A model generated the notes under the pieces. That model was not told where the DNA came from, did no database searches, and saw nothing but the letters and a program-made list of their open reading frames with translations. 64,000 bases of DNA from Arhodomonas aquaeolei DSM 8974. GTDB lineage: Bacteria; Pseudomonadota; Gammaproteobacteria; Nitrococcales; Nitrococcaceae. The translations under genes and the position numbers were made by a program. This document shows, piece after piece, positions 54,205 to 62,721 of this stretch (within the stretch, counting starts at the first letter, position 1; each line of letters starts with the position of its first letter). The stretch is from positions 187,924 to 251,923 of the forward strand of contig NZ_KB894802.1 of the NCBI RefSeq assembly GCF_000374645.1, given 5' to 3'.

Positions 54205-55817
54205 GACGGGACTGGCTGATCGCGGCATGGGTTGTCGGCGCGCTCGCGCTACTGACCACGGTATATCTGGTCGTACTGCCGCTGATACCCATCGACGAGA
54301 CCCGCTACGCGGGCGTGGCGCTGGAGATGTGGCAGGGCGGCGACTTCCTGGTGCCGCGCATCAACGGCGCCTTCTACGCCCAGAAGCCGCCGCTGCTGTT
54401 CTGGCTGATGCAGGCCGGCTGGGCGGCCTTCGGGGTCAGCGACTGGTGGCCCAGGGTGGCCGTGGCGCTGTGCTCTCTCGCCGCCGCGGGGCTGACCGTG
54501 CGTCTCGCGGCGCTGCTGTGGCCGGAGCGGCCGAGGGTACGCCGGATCGCGCCGGTGATGCTCATGGGTACCGGTCTCTGGGCGGTGTGGGCGCCGGCGG
54601 TGATGTTCGACGTGCTGCTTACGGTGTGCGTGCTGATTGCCCTCGTCGGCGTGGCGGAACTCGCCGGTGGCCACACCCGGCGCGGTCCCCTGCTGCTCGC
54701 CCTCGGGCTCGGGCTCGGGATACTCGCCAAGGGACCGGTGGTGCTCGTGCACGTGCTGCCGACGGCGCTGCTGGCGCCGCTGTGGTACAGCGGCGGTGCC
54801 GGCGGCTGGCGGCGATGGTACGCACACATCGGGCTCGCGGTGATCGGCGGCGCGGCGATCGCCCTGGCCTGGGCGGTGCCGGCGGCGATCCGCGGCGGCC
54901 CGGCATATGCGGAGACGATCTTCTGGGGGCAGAGTGCGGGTCGTATGGTCAACTCCTTCGCCCATGCTCGGCCGTGGTGGTGGTACCTGGCGGTCCTGCC
55001 GCTGCTGGTCTTTCCCTGGATCGGCTGGCTGTCGGGCTGGCGCACGCTTGCTCGCCTGCGGCCACGACGGGAGGCGGGCACCGGGTTGCTTGTGAGCTGG
55101 CTAGTCACCGCGTTCGTCACGTTCACGCTCATCAGCGGCAAACAGGCGCACTACCTGCTGCCGCTGCTGCCCGGGCTGGCGCTGCTGATGGCCCGTGGGA
55201 TCGACGAGTTGGGCGAGACGGTGAGCCGCTGGTGGGATGCGCTGCCCGCCGCAGGGGGGATGCTCCTGGCGGCCGGGATTACCCTGTGGCCCCACCTCGG
55301 CGCGGTCCCGGAGAGCGCGCCCGGCTGGGTTGCCGAGGTGCCACTGTGGCTACCGGCGGCGCTGGTGCTCATCGCCCTGGGCATGCTCGCGCCGGCGGCA
55401 CGCCCGGTGGGTCGGGCGATCGCCCTGTCGAGCCTGAACGTCATCGCCGTGGTGGTGATCATCCTGGGCATCGGCGGGGTGGCCGCAGCATGGTACGACC
55501 TGGCGCCGGTGGGACGCCTGGTCGCCGGGCTGCAGCAAACCGGGCATCCGGTCGCCCACGTCGGCAAGTATCACAATCGCCTGCGATTCCCGGGCCGGCT
55601 CAGCCGGCCGGTCACGGTGATCGATGACGATGAGGTGAAGGGTTGGATCTGCTCGTACCGGGATGGTGTGGTAATCCGCTATTACGAGAACGCTGAGCGC
55701 ATTCCGGATCAGCCCGTGCTCATGAAGCGGCCCTTCCGCAGTGACTGGCTGGTGGTGACCCGCGCCCGCGACATGCCCGGTTTCCGGAGCTGTCCCGACG
55801 CCCGACCCTCGGCCTGA
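54201..55817 (+). CDS. GT39 glycosyltransferase, ArnT-like
   Basis: 538 residues, about 11-12 membrane helices, with a periplasmic C-terminal end. The first periplasmic loop has PIDETRYAGVALEM and KPPLLFWLMQAGWAAFG, the conserved GT39/PMT features. It would move a sugar from undecaprenyl phosphate to lipid A or another envelope acceptor. ATGA overlap with the LAB_N gene shows one translational unit GT2-LAB_N-GT39. Confidence 0.88.
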   Translation: MRRDWLIAAWVVGALALLTTVYLVVLPLIPIDETRYAGVALEMWQGGDFLVPRINGAFYAQKPPLLFWLMQAGWAAFGVSDWWPRVAVALCSLAAAGLTVRLAALLWPERPRVRRIAPVMLMGTGLWAVWAPAVMFDVLLTVCVLIALVGVAELAGGHTRRGPLLLALGLGLGILAKGPVVLVHVLPTALLAPLWYSGGAGGWRRWYAHIGLAVIGGAAIALAWAVPAAIRGGPAYAETIFWGQSAGRMVNSFAHARPWWWYLAVLPLLVFPWIGWLSGWRTLARLRPRREAGTGLLVSWLVTAFVTFTLISGKQAHYLLPLLPGLALLMARGIDELGETVSRWWDALPAAGGMLLAAGITLWPHLGAVPESAPGWVAEVPLWLPAALVLIALGMLAPAARPVGRAIALSSLNVIAVVVIILGIGGVAAAWYDLAPVGRLVAGLQQTGHPVAHVGKYHNRLRFPGRLSRPVTVIDDDEVKGWICSYRDGVVIRYYENAERIPDQPVLMKRPFRSDWLVVTRARDMPGFRSCPDARPSA

Positions 55818-55851
55818 GGCCTTCCGTTTGCGGTCATTCGAGGGAGATGCC

Positions 55852-56703
55852 ATGCGACTGGTGCGATTCGGTTCCCCCGGCGCCGAGAGGCCGGGAGTGC
55901 TCGATGCCGCGGGCACGCTGCGCGACCTCTCCGGCCATGTCGACGATATCGCCGCTCCGGCCCTGGCGGTGGATGCGCGCCGGCGCCTCGCGGCGCTGGA
56001 TCCGGCGTCGTTGCCCGCTGTCGACGACGAGCCGCGCCTCGGCCCCTGCGTGGCACGGCCCGGCAAGATCCTCGGCATCGGCCTGAACTACCGGGATCAC
56101 GCTCGCGAGACCGGCGCACCGGCGCCGCAGCAACCCATCGTCTTCTCGAAGGCCGTTTCCTCCGTGTGCGGACCGGACGACGACCTGCTCCGCCCGCCGG
56201 GGGCCGAGTGCCTCGACTGGGAGGTAGAGCTCGGTGTGGTGATCGGCGAGAGCGCACGACGCGTGGACGAGGTCTGGGCACTGGCGCACGTCGCGGGCTA
56301 CTGCGTGCTCGACGACGTCTCCGAGCGGGCGTGGCAGAAGGACCACGGCGGGCAGTTCGTGAAGGGCAAGAGCCACGATACCTTCTGCCCGCTGGGGCCG
56401 TGGCTGGTGACCGCGGACGACGTCCCGGACCCGCAGACACTGGGGTTGTGGACCGAGGTCGGCGGCGAGCGCATGCAGGAGGGTACCACCGCGGAGATGA
56501 TCTTCCCCGTGGCGGCGTTGATCAGCCATTTAAGCCGCTACATGACTCTGGAGCCGGGGGACGTCATCGCCACCGGGACTCCGGCCGGCGTCGGCATGGG
56601 CCGGCAGCCGCCCCGGTACCTCGGCCCGGGCGAGACGGTGCGTCTCGGGGTCGAGAGACTGGGCGAGCAGACTCATCGAGTGGTAGCCGATACCCGCGAC
56701 TAG
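55852..56703 (+). CDS. fumarylacetoacetate hydrolase-family protein
   Basis: 283 residues from ATG 55852 (GAGGGAG upstream). FAH fold with metal ligands in LDWEVELGVVIG, plus GLNYRDHARETG, KGKSHDTFCPLGPWL and GDVIATGTPAGVGMG. Members act as fumarylpyruvate/acylpyruvate hydrolases, ureidoglycolate lyase or oxaloacetate decarboxylases; the substrate cannot be assigned. It is not in an operon with the homogentisate dioxygenase 6 kb away, so a tyrosine-degradation role is only possible. Confidence 0.88.
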   Translation: MRLVRFGSPGAERPGVLDAAGTLRDLSGHVDDIAAPALAVDARRRLAALDPASLPAVDDEPRLGPCVARPGKILGIGLNYRDHARETGAPAPQQPIVFSKAVSSVCGPDDDLLRPPGAECLDWEVELGVVIGESARRVDEVWALAHVAGYCVLDDVSERAWQKDHGGQFVKGKSHDTFCPLGPWLVTADDVPDPQTLGLWTEVGGERMQEGTTAEMIFPVAALISHLSRYMTLEPGDVIATGTPAGVGMGRQPPRYLGPGETVRLGVERLGEQTHRVVADTRD

Positions 56704-56767
56704 CGCCGGGGCGCTCTGCGATGGGCACGGCCGGGGCGGCGCCGGCTCGCAGCGGGCGGCTGCGCCG

Positions 56768-57763
56768 TCAGTCGGTCACCGGCGTGGGGATCCCGCTGGG
56801 GCGCTCCAGTACCGCGGCGAGCCGATCGCGATCGGGGAGCTGGCCGCGGGCGAGTGCCGTCGCCGTGACCCGCTCCTCGAGGCGGCGTCGTTCGTCAGCG
56901 CTGAAGCGCAGGTCGTTGGCGGTGTAGTCGTCAGTCATCGGCAGTGGGTGCACCTCTACCCAGAGCCGGCCCCGGGCCCAGGTGTGCTTGACGGGCTGCT
57001 GGACGAGGCGCACCGGCGTGCCCCGGGGCACCTGCGGGAACAGCGCGGCGATGTCCTCCGGGTAGAGCCGGATGCAGCCATGGGAGACGCGCATGCCCAC
57101 GCCTTCAGGGCGGTTGGTGCCGTGGATCATGTAACCCGGTAGCGCCAGGATCAGGGCGTAGGCGCCGAGTGGGTTGTCCGGGCCCGGCGGCACCACGCCC
57201 GGCAGGGGCTCGCCCTCGGCCCTGGCCTCTGCGCGGATGGACGCCGGCGGGTACCACGCCGGGTCGACGATCTTTTCCGAGACGCTCGTCGTCCCCAGCG
57301 GTGTGCTCCAGTCCTGGCGCCCGATGCCGATCGGGTGGGTGATCACGCGCTGGTGGCCGTCGTCTCCTGCGGGCGGGTAGAAGTACAGCCGTAGCTCCGG
57401 GACGTTGACCACGATGCCCTCTCGCGGTGTGTCCGGGAGTATGAAGCGCCTGGGGATGACCACGGGCCGGCCGCTGCCGGGGAGCCAGAAGTCGACGTCC
57501 GGGTTCGCGAGAATGATGTCCCAGTAGCCCACATCGAAGCGCCGGGCCACGTCATACAGGGTCTCGCCCTCGCGGACCTGACTGACGTGAGCGCGACCCA
57601 CGAGGGCGCTATCGCCGGGTGGCAACGTCCACTCGTAGAGGTGCTGTCGGCGTGCCCCCGAGCCCCTATCGGCGCCCCGGGCGAGGAACGGTCCGGCGAA
57701 GAACAGGCCGGCCAAGGCCTGCAGGATTCGGCGGCGGTCCGCGTCTGGCGGCGTGTCCGGCAT
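56768..57763 (-). CDS. L,D-transpeptidase with LysM domain
   Basis: 331 residues. N terminus DRRRILQALAGLFFAGPFLARG resembles an export signal; a LysM peptidoglycan-binding domain (about 55-105, REGETLYDVARRFDV) and a YkuD catalytic domain (about 115-255) with His in YMIHGTNRP and catalytic Cys in SHGCIRLYPED. Forms 3-3 crosslinks or attaches proteins to peptidoglycan (ErfK/YbiS/YcfS class). The Arg run before the hydrophobic core could suggest Tat export. Confidence 0.92.
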   Translation of the reverse strand: MPDTPPDADRRRILQALAGLFFAGPFLARGADRGSGARRQHLYEWTLPPGDSALVGRAHVSQVREGETLYDVARRFDVGYWDIILANPDVDFWLPGSGRPVVIPRRFILPDTPREGIVVNVPELRLYFYPPAGDDGHQRVITHPIGIGRQDWSTPLGTTSVSEKIVDPAWYPPASIRAEARAEGEPLPGVVPPGPDNPLGAYALILALPGYMIHGTNRPEGVGMRVSHGCIRLYPEDIAALFPQVPRGTPVRLVQQPVKHTWARGRLWVEVHPLPMTDDYTANDLRFSADERRRLEERVTATALARGQLPDRDRLAAVLERPSGIPTPVTD

Positions 57764-57834
57764 CTCGACGGCCCCTTGGTGACGGACCCGCTATCCTGCC
57801 ACCTCGGCGGCGCCGGTGCACCCTTGCCGTGCAG

Positions 57835-58155
57835 TCAGCGGCGCAGCTCGACGCACCGCCAGATGTGGTCCTCGCTGAAGCGCAGGCTGTGGCGTTCACC
57901 TTCCATGTGCGGGCGTGCCGGCTCGTGGGTGGAGTAGGCGGCGAGCACCACCCCGGCCAGCTCGCTGCGACCGGCGGCGGTGATGCGTACGTCCAGCCAT
58001 TCACCGCCGGTATGAAGCTGCACGACGTCGCCGGCGGCGGCGTGGTAGGGCGCCCCGGCCGGCGTGCGCAGGGGCTGTTCGTGGCCGCGGGGGTGCAGGT
58101 GGTGTGGGCTGTGCATGGTCGCTGTCCCGGCTTTCTCGTGTTTTGCCAAGTTCAT
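57835..58155 (-). CDS. small protein of unknown function
   Basis: 106 residues. No family recognised. N terminus is His-rich (MHSPHHLHPRGHEQP), followed by a probably beta-rich domain (GDVVQLHTGGEWLDVRITAAG, LAGVVLAAYSTHE) and a C-terminal DHIWRCVELRR. No signal peptide. Codon use and third-position GC are like its neighbours, and the frame shows normal coding character, which is why it is kept. An internal ATG at codon 14 could be the start. Confidence 0.55.
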   Translation of the reverse strand: MNLAKHEKAGTATMHSPHHLHPRGHEQPLRTPAGAPYHAAAGDVVQLHTGGEWLDVRITAAGRSELAGVVLAAYSTHEPARPHMEGERHSLRFSEDHIWRCVELRR

Positions 58156-58175
58156 GCCGGGAGGGTAGCGGCCAT

Positions 58176-58197
58176 GGTGTTACCCCGGCGTGACACC
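58176..58197. other. short inverted repeat GGTGTTAC / GTGACACC
   Basis: 8-base arms with one wobble pair and a 6-base loop, about 20 bases upstream of the small unknown gene and downstream of the phosphoesterase stop. It could be an operator or weak terminator. Confidence 0.3.
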
Positions 58198-58271
58198 ACG
58201 GCGTCGCTTGCGTGACAGTGCGTGCGGCTGCACGCCGCCGGCCATGTGGGGCTGGGCCGGCGGCCCGTGGG

Positions 58272-59093
58272 TCAGCCCGTCGGCTCGACCACCACGACCT
58301 TGTCCGGCGCGAACGTCGCCCGGCCGATGTTGGCGGTCTCTTCGTGGGGATAGCCGGGCTGGTTGGCGACGAAGCGGGTGCCCCGGAGCGTGAGGTCCGC
58401 GTTCGCGTGGGTGTGCCCCGAGATCCAGAGAGCGGGCGGGTGCCTGTGGATGAGGCCGCTGAGGTCCGAGGCGAAGGCCGCGGCGAGGCCGTCGCCGGGG
58501 TAGCCGGGGTGACTGAGCTGGGGGACCGGCGCATGGTGGGTGACGACCACCGTGGGGCCGTCCCAGGCCTCGGCGAGCACAACCTCGAGCCATTCCCGGG
58601 TGTGTTGGTGAGCGGCCTGGGCGTCCTCGGGGCGGAAGGGACCGTCACGGGTGTGGATGAAGTGGTGGTCCGCGAGTTGGCGCGCGGCGATCCGCCGGTT
58701 GCGCCCGACCTGCTGGATGTCGCCGTGGGTGTGCAGGCGGTAGTCGGTCCACAGCGTGGCGCCGACGATGCGCACGCCGCCGAGATGGAGCAACTCACGC
58801 TCGAGGACGTGGACCTCGCCAGTGCCCCGTTCGCGCAGTGTCTGCGCGGTTTCCCGGCAGTCGGCGGCGAGGTCGGGGAAGTGCCAGCCATAGTACTCGT
58901 GGTTGCCGAGCACGTATGCCACCGGGGTGTCACGGTCGGCGGACAGCCTCGCTGCCGCCTCGACGCCGTGGGTGCCGGTGGCGATGTCGCCGGCGAGCAC
59001 GATCAGGTCCACGTCCACCGCGGCCACCAGGTCCTCCAGGGTGGCGCCGTCACGGGTCTCCAGGTGAAGGTCGCTGACGATCTGGATACGCAT
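58272..59093 (-). CDS. metallophosphoesterase
   Basis: 273 residues from ATG 59093 (AGGGGG 8 bases upstream; a GTG two codons earlier is too close). Calcineurin-like metal motifs in order: SDLHLE, LAGDIATG, LGNHEYYG, VTHHAP and SGHTHAN. Two-metal phosphoesterase; substrate unknown. No membrane segment or signal peptide. Confidence 0.9.
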   Translation of the reverse strand: MRIQIVSDLHLETRDGATLEDLVAAVDVDLIVLAGDIATGTHGVEAAARLSADRDTPVAYVLGNHEYYGWHFPDLAADCRETAQTLRERGTGEVHVLERELLHLGGVRIVGATLWTDYRLHTHGDIQQVGRNRRIAARQLADHHFIHTRDGPFRPEDAQAAHQHTREWLEVVLAEAWDGPTVVVTHHAPVPQLSHPGYPGDGLAAAFASDLSGLIHRHPPALWISGHTHANADLTLRGTRFVANQPGYPHEETANIGRATFAPDKVVVVEPTG

Positions 59094-59241
59094 GCTCACG
59101 GCCCCCTGTGTCCCGGTCCGCGGTGTCCGGTGACGTCCCTCATGTCCTCTCCTCCTGTAGCGCGGGCGACGCTACGCGCATTATGGCCTACGGCATGTGC
59201 CCGCGGACAGATTGTGCACCAGAACCGGCCGCAAGGACCGG

Positions 59242-61287
59242 TTAGCGGGCCGCGGATTGGGTGGCTGTGGTGCCGGAAAATGGCCCGCCTACCCGGTTGC
59301 GGCCCCCGCGCTTTGCGCGGTAGGCGCCAGCGTCGGCACGGCGGATCAGTGACTTGACGGTATCGTCCGGGCGTAGTGTGGCGACGCCGATGCTCACGGT
59401 CACCGCCTCGCCGGTGGGGGAGGTGCTCGCCGCGACCGTCTGCCGGAGTGCCTCGGCGATCCGCCAGCCGCCGTCCGGGTCGGTCTCCGGCAGGAGCACG
59501 ATGAATTCCTCGCCGCCCCAGCGCACCAAGGTGTCGCTGTTGCGCAGCCGGTCACTGACGATCCGGGCGAAGTGCGCCAGCACGCGGTCGCCCATCTCGT
59601 GGCCGTAGCGGTCGTTGACGGCCTTGAAGTGGTCGAGATCGGCCATGAGGAGTGACAACGGCCGGTCGTAGCGGCGTGCCGTTGCCATGGCGTGTTCGAG
59701 CAGGGGCTCGAAGCCGGCACGGTTGAGGGCCCCGGTGAGCGCATCATGGCGTGCGGCCCGATCCAGGCGCGCCTCCAGCTCCTTGCGTTCGGTGATATCG
59801 ATGAGCACGCCGCGGAAGAGCTGTCCCGGACCGGGGTCGTTGGCGGGGATCGCGTGACCGAACAGCCACCTCACGCCATGATCGGTGCGGACACGGAACT
59901 CCGCGTGCCACTCGGAGGGCGTGCCGATGTTGGCATGGCGGGTGGCGGCACGCATCTGGTCTAGGTCTTCCGGGAGGATGCGCGACCACAGTGTCCCGGG
60001 GTCGTCCGTGCGTTCCTCGGGGGACAGCCCGAGGAGCGTTCGCAGCCCGTCGCTGACGAAGGGGAAGCGCTCGCTGCCGTCGGGCATGAGGCGGTACTCG
60101 TAGACCGCGCCCGGGATGCTGTCGGCGATGTCCCGCAGCCGGTCGCGCTCGGCGTTGAGCCGTTGCATGGCCTCCTTGCGGACGGTGATGTCCTCGGCTA
60201 TGACGTCGATGACGGTTTTGCCGTCCTCAAGGGCAAGTCGCGCGGTGACCGCGATCCAGCGTTGCGGCGCATCGGGGCCCGGCGCGATCAGGACCTCGCG
60301 GCCCTGCACGAGGCCATGTTCTCGCAGGGCGCGGGTGAGTGCCCGGCGCTGGTTGTCGTTGACGAACAGGGCCTGGAGGGTGCGCAGGTCGGTGATGCCG
60401 GCCATATCGACGCCGAGACGTTCCCGGGAGGCGGGGTTCGCCTCGATGCGCAGGCGTCCGCCGGCGAGGCGGATCCGTGCCACGGCTACCGGCAGATCCT
60501 GGAATACCCGCCGGTAGCGGTCAACGCGATGGTGAAGGTCGAGGAAGTCGTTCACCGTGCGCGCGAGCGCCCGGATTTCAGGGCTGCCGGTTTCCGGGGC
60601 GGCATGGCGGCTCTCACCGAACTGCTGCGCCTTGAGCGCGTGGTAGATGCGATTGATCGGCCGCATCACCTGGCGGCGTACCAGCAGGAAGATCAGCAGC
60701 GTGAATGCCGATACCGCCCCTGCAAGCCACGCCCCGTCGGCGAGGGCGTCATTCCGGGCGCGAGCGATTACGTCCGAGGCATCGAGCACGACCACCACCC
60801 GGCCGCCCACGAGGCTGCGGGCGACGGCACTTACCGGATCGGTGATCCTCAGCCGGGAGATCGCTACGGCCTCGCTGCGCTGCGGCCGCCAGAGCGTCAC
60901 GTCGTCCTCGGGCAGGGGGCGCGTCAGCGAGGGGCCCACCGGCGTGTCGGCCAGTTCGCGGGCGGACCTGTCGCGCCAGGCCAGGCGCGAGCCGGCGACA
61001 ATGCGCTCCCCGTCGGCGCTCGCGAGTGCGATTGCACGGATGCGGGGAGATGCTGCGACGGTGAGGACGAAGCGTTCCAGCGCGGAGCGCGAGGCGACCG
61101 TCTCCACCGCGTAGTTCATCGTCCGTGCGATCTGTAGCGCCTGCCTGGAGGCCGTGTCCCGGGCGTCGGGCAGGTGCTCGAGGTAGCTCACCCAGGCGGT
61201 CACGGCAACGAATACGGCGGCGAGAGCCAGCAGCGCCATGGCGATACGCGCCTCTATGCGCTTGTGCAGGGGAATCAGGTGTTTCAC
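59242..61287 (-). CDS. membrane diguanylate cyclase with periplasmic sensor and PAS domains
   Basis: 681 residues. Membrane helices near 12-33 (AMALLALAAVFVAVTAW) and 186-208 enclose a periplasmic domain of about 150 residues; HAMP-like segment, two PAS regions (about 260-375, 385-505, the second ending in a PAC motif) and a GGDEF domain with RHDALTGALNRAGF, ADLDHFKAVNDRYGHEMGD, active site WGGEEFIVLL and an I-site RNSD 5 residues before it. Its ATG overlaps the stop of the upstream lipoprotein gene by 4 bases, so the periplasmic binding protein is its likely signal partner. Confidence 0.92.
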   Translation of the reverse strand: MKHLIPLHKRIEARIAMALLALAAVFVAVTAWVSYLEHLPDARDTASRQALQIARTMNYAVETVASRSALERFVLTVAASPRIRAIALASADGERIVAGSRLAWRDRSARELADTPVGPSLTRPLPEDDVTLWRPQRSEAVAISRLRITDPVSAVARSLVGGRVVVVLDASDVIARARNDALADGAWLAGAVSAFTLLIFLLVRRQVMRPINRIYHALKAQQFGESRHAAPETGSPEIRALARTVNDFLDLHHRVDRYRRVFQDLPVAVARIRLAGGRLRIEANPASRERLGVDMAGITDLRTLQALFVNDNQRRALTRALREHGLVQGREVLIAPGPDAPQRWIAVTARLALEDGKTVIDVIAEDITVRKEAMQRLNAERDRLRDIADSIPGAVYEYRLMPDGSERFPFVSDGLRTLLGLSPEERTDDPGTLWSRILPEDLDQMRAATRHANIGTPSEWHAEFRVRTDHGVRWLFGHAIPANDPGPGQLFRGVLIDITERKELEARLDRAARHDALTGALNRAGFEPLLEHAMATARRYDRPLSLLMADLDHFKAVNDRYGHEMGDRVLAHFARIVSDRLRNSDTLVRWGGEEFIVLLPETDPDGGWRIAEALRQTVAASTSPTGEAVTVSIGVATLRPDDTVKSLIRRADAGAYRAKRGGRNRVGGPFSGTTATQSAAR

Positions 61288-62264
61288 CGGCCTGTCGCCT
61301 TTTTCAGGGCGCGGCCGTCGAGTAGATACTCGGGGTCCAGGTCGATCGAGCGGCCGTCGAAGGCCTCGAGCGCGGCAATGGAGCGGCGGACCGCGCCGGT
61401 GAGGTGGCCGTTCTCACCCCAGTAATCGCGCTGCTCTCGGAGTCCGATCATTCGAATGCGCTCAAGGGCCCGGCGGATCTCATTTGAATTTTGACTGCTG
61501 CGGCGGGCCAGGAGTTCAGTGGCGGCCGCGGGATTCGCGCGTGCCCAGTCCAGCGCTCGCTGGTAGGCGCGCATCAATCGCCGCAGGGCATCGGGCCGCT
61601 GCCGAATGATGGCCTTGGACGCAACAAGGACGTCGACGACCGTATCAGGGCTCTCCGTGGTGTCGAAGATACGGCGCACCTCGGGCAATCGTTCCATGCG
61701 ATCGGAGAAAGGGGGGTAGGTGACGGCGGCCGAGACCTCGCCATCCGCGAGGGCGTCGGGCATCGCGGACTGGGGCATGGGGGCGAGCCGCACGTCCGAC
61801 GCGGGCACGCCCGCCTTCTCCAGGGCACTGGCGAGCACCAGTAGATTTACCGATCCCGGTTCGACGGCGACGTCGCGGCCCCGCAGGTCCCTGACGGCGG
61901 ATACCGGGGGCCGCGCCAGGATAACGTCGCCGCTCATGGAATGGTCCAGCACGAGCACGGCACGGGCCTCGCGGTCCGCCCGCCGGGCGATCTGCACGAG
62001 CTCCAGCGGCGTCGCGCCGATGAGGTTGACCTGGCCGCGCTCGAACGCCAGGCGCGAGTCCCGCAGCGACATCGTGTCCACGATCTCGAGATCGACGCCG
62101 ACATCCGCGGTGAAGCCTTGCTGTTGGGCGATATAGAAAAAGCCGTATCCCGGCCATGGATTGATGGCGAGCCGCAGCGCGGGCGGGTCATCGCGCGCGC
62201 AGGCGCTGACCACGAAGACGACGACAAGCAGGATCGTCCCCCGTCGTAGAGAGCTGAGTGGCAT
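61284..62264 (-). CDS. ABC-type substrate-binding lipoprotein (NMT1/SsuA-like)
   Basis: 326 residues. Lipoprotein signal with lipobox VVSAC (Cys22). Binding-protein fold of the nitrate/sulfonate/thiamine-precursor group: LRLAINPWPGYGFFYIAQQQG, VNLIGATPLELVQI, RDLRGRDVAVEPGSVN. No permease or ATPase gene is adjacent; instead it is translationally coupled to a diguanylate cyclase. It probably serves as a periplasmic ligand sensor rather than for uptake. Confidence 0.87.
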   Translation of the reverse strand: MPLSSLRRGTILLVVVFVVSACARDDPPALRLAINPWPGYGFFYIAQQQGFTADVGVDLEIVDTMSLRDSRLAFERGQVNLIGATPLELVQIARRADREARAVLVLDHSMSGDVILARPPVSAVRDLRGRDVAVEPGSVNLLVLASALEKAGVPASDVRLAPMPQSAMPDALADGEVSAAVTYPPFSDRMERLPEVRRIFDTTESPDTVVDVLVASKAIIRQRPDALRRLMRAYQRALDWARANPAAATELLARRSSQNSNEIRRALERIRMIGLREQRDYWGENGHLTGAVRRSIAALEAFDGRSIDLDPEYLLDGRALKKATGR

Positions 62265-62433
62265 GGTGCCCCTTGGCTGTCCGTTACGTTACCGGCCCGC
62301 CCACGCGAGGCATATCAATTCCCAGGCTATATTATGCCGGCAAGAAACACCGGTGTTGAGGGGGCTGACCAGCAATTCCCATTATGGCGTGCCGCGCGGT
62401 TGAACCAGTCGCCGCCGGGCATGAAACGGCTGG

Positions 62434-62520
62434 CAAGACGTCGCACGCCTGCGGCGCACGAGCTAGCGAGCCAGCCGGTTAGGTCATGCACGGTCCCGGC
62501 CGAATGCCCCGGCGCTGTCA
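62434..62520. repeat. degenerate REP pair
   Basis: In the gene-free stretch 62265-62721 an inverted short REP (GTCGCACGCCTGCGGCGCACGA, with CTAG instead of CTAC) is followed by a decayed long REP (GTTAGGTCATGCACGGTC). It is the only REP trace outside the flagellar region. The rest of the gap holds a TATAAT at 62652 without a matching -35 and nothing else recognised. Confidence 0.6.
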
Positions 62521-62688
62521 CGCCGGGAATGGGTGGCATACGCCTGCGGCGTCGCAGCGGTCATCCGGCCGTGTGCACATCCCCGCCGGCAACGCAGCTG
62601 TCAATCGTGGCATCGACGGCCATCGGCCGCCGCCGAGTCCGTACGTGTTGCTATAATGAGAGTTGCCGGGGGCTGACAGGGTGGGTCT

Positions 62689-62714
62689 CGGGCCGGCCGA
62701 TGAGAGCCGGCCCG
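62689..62714 (-). terminator. hairpin after hmgA
   Basis: Perfect 9-bp stem CGGGCCGGC / GCCGGCCCG with an 8-base loop, 8 bases after the hmgA stop on the minus strand. No T-run follows. Likely marks the 3' end of the dioxygenase transcript. Confidence 0.45.
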
Positions 62715-62721
62715 CGCACGC

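Noticed and set aside
58001-58933. 310-codon minus-strand frame overlapping the phosphoesterase
   Set aside because: Composition is Ser/Pro/Arg/Thr-rich without domains, while the overlapping frame encodes a complete metallophosphoesterase.
62652-62657. sigma70 promoter TATAAT in the gap before hmgA's 3' end
   Set aside because: No -35 at suitable spacing and no plus-strand gene follows.
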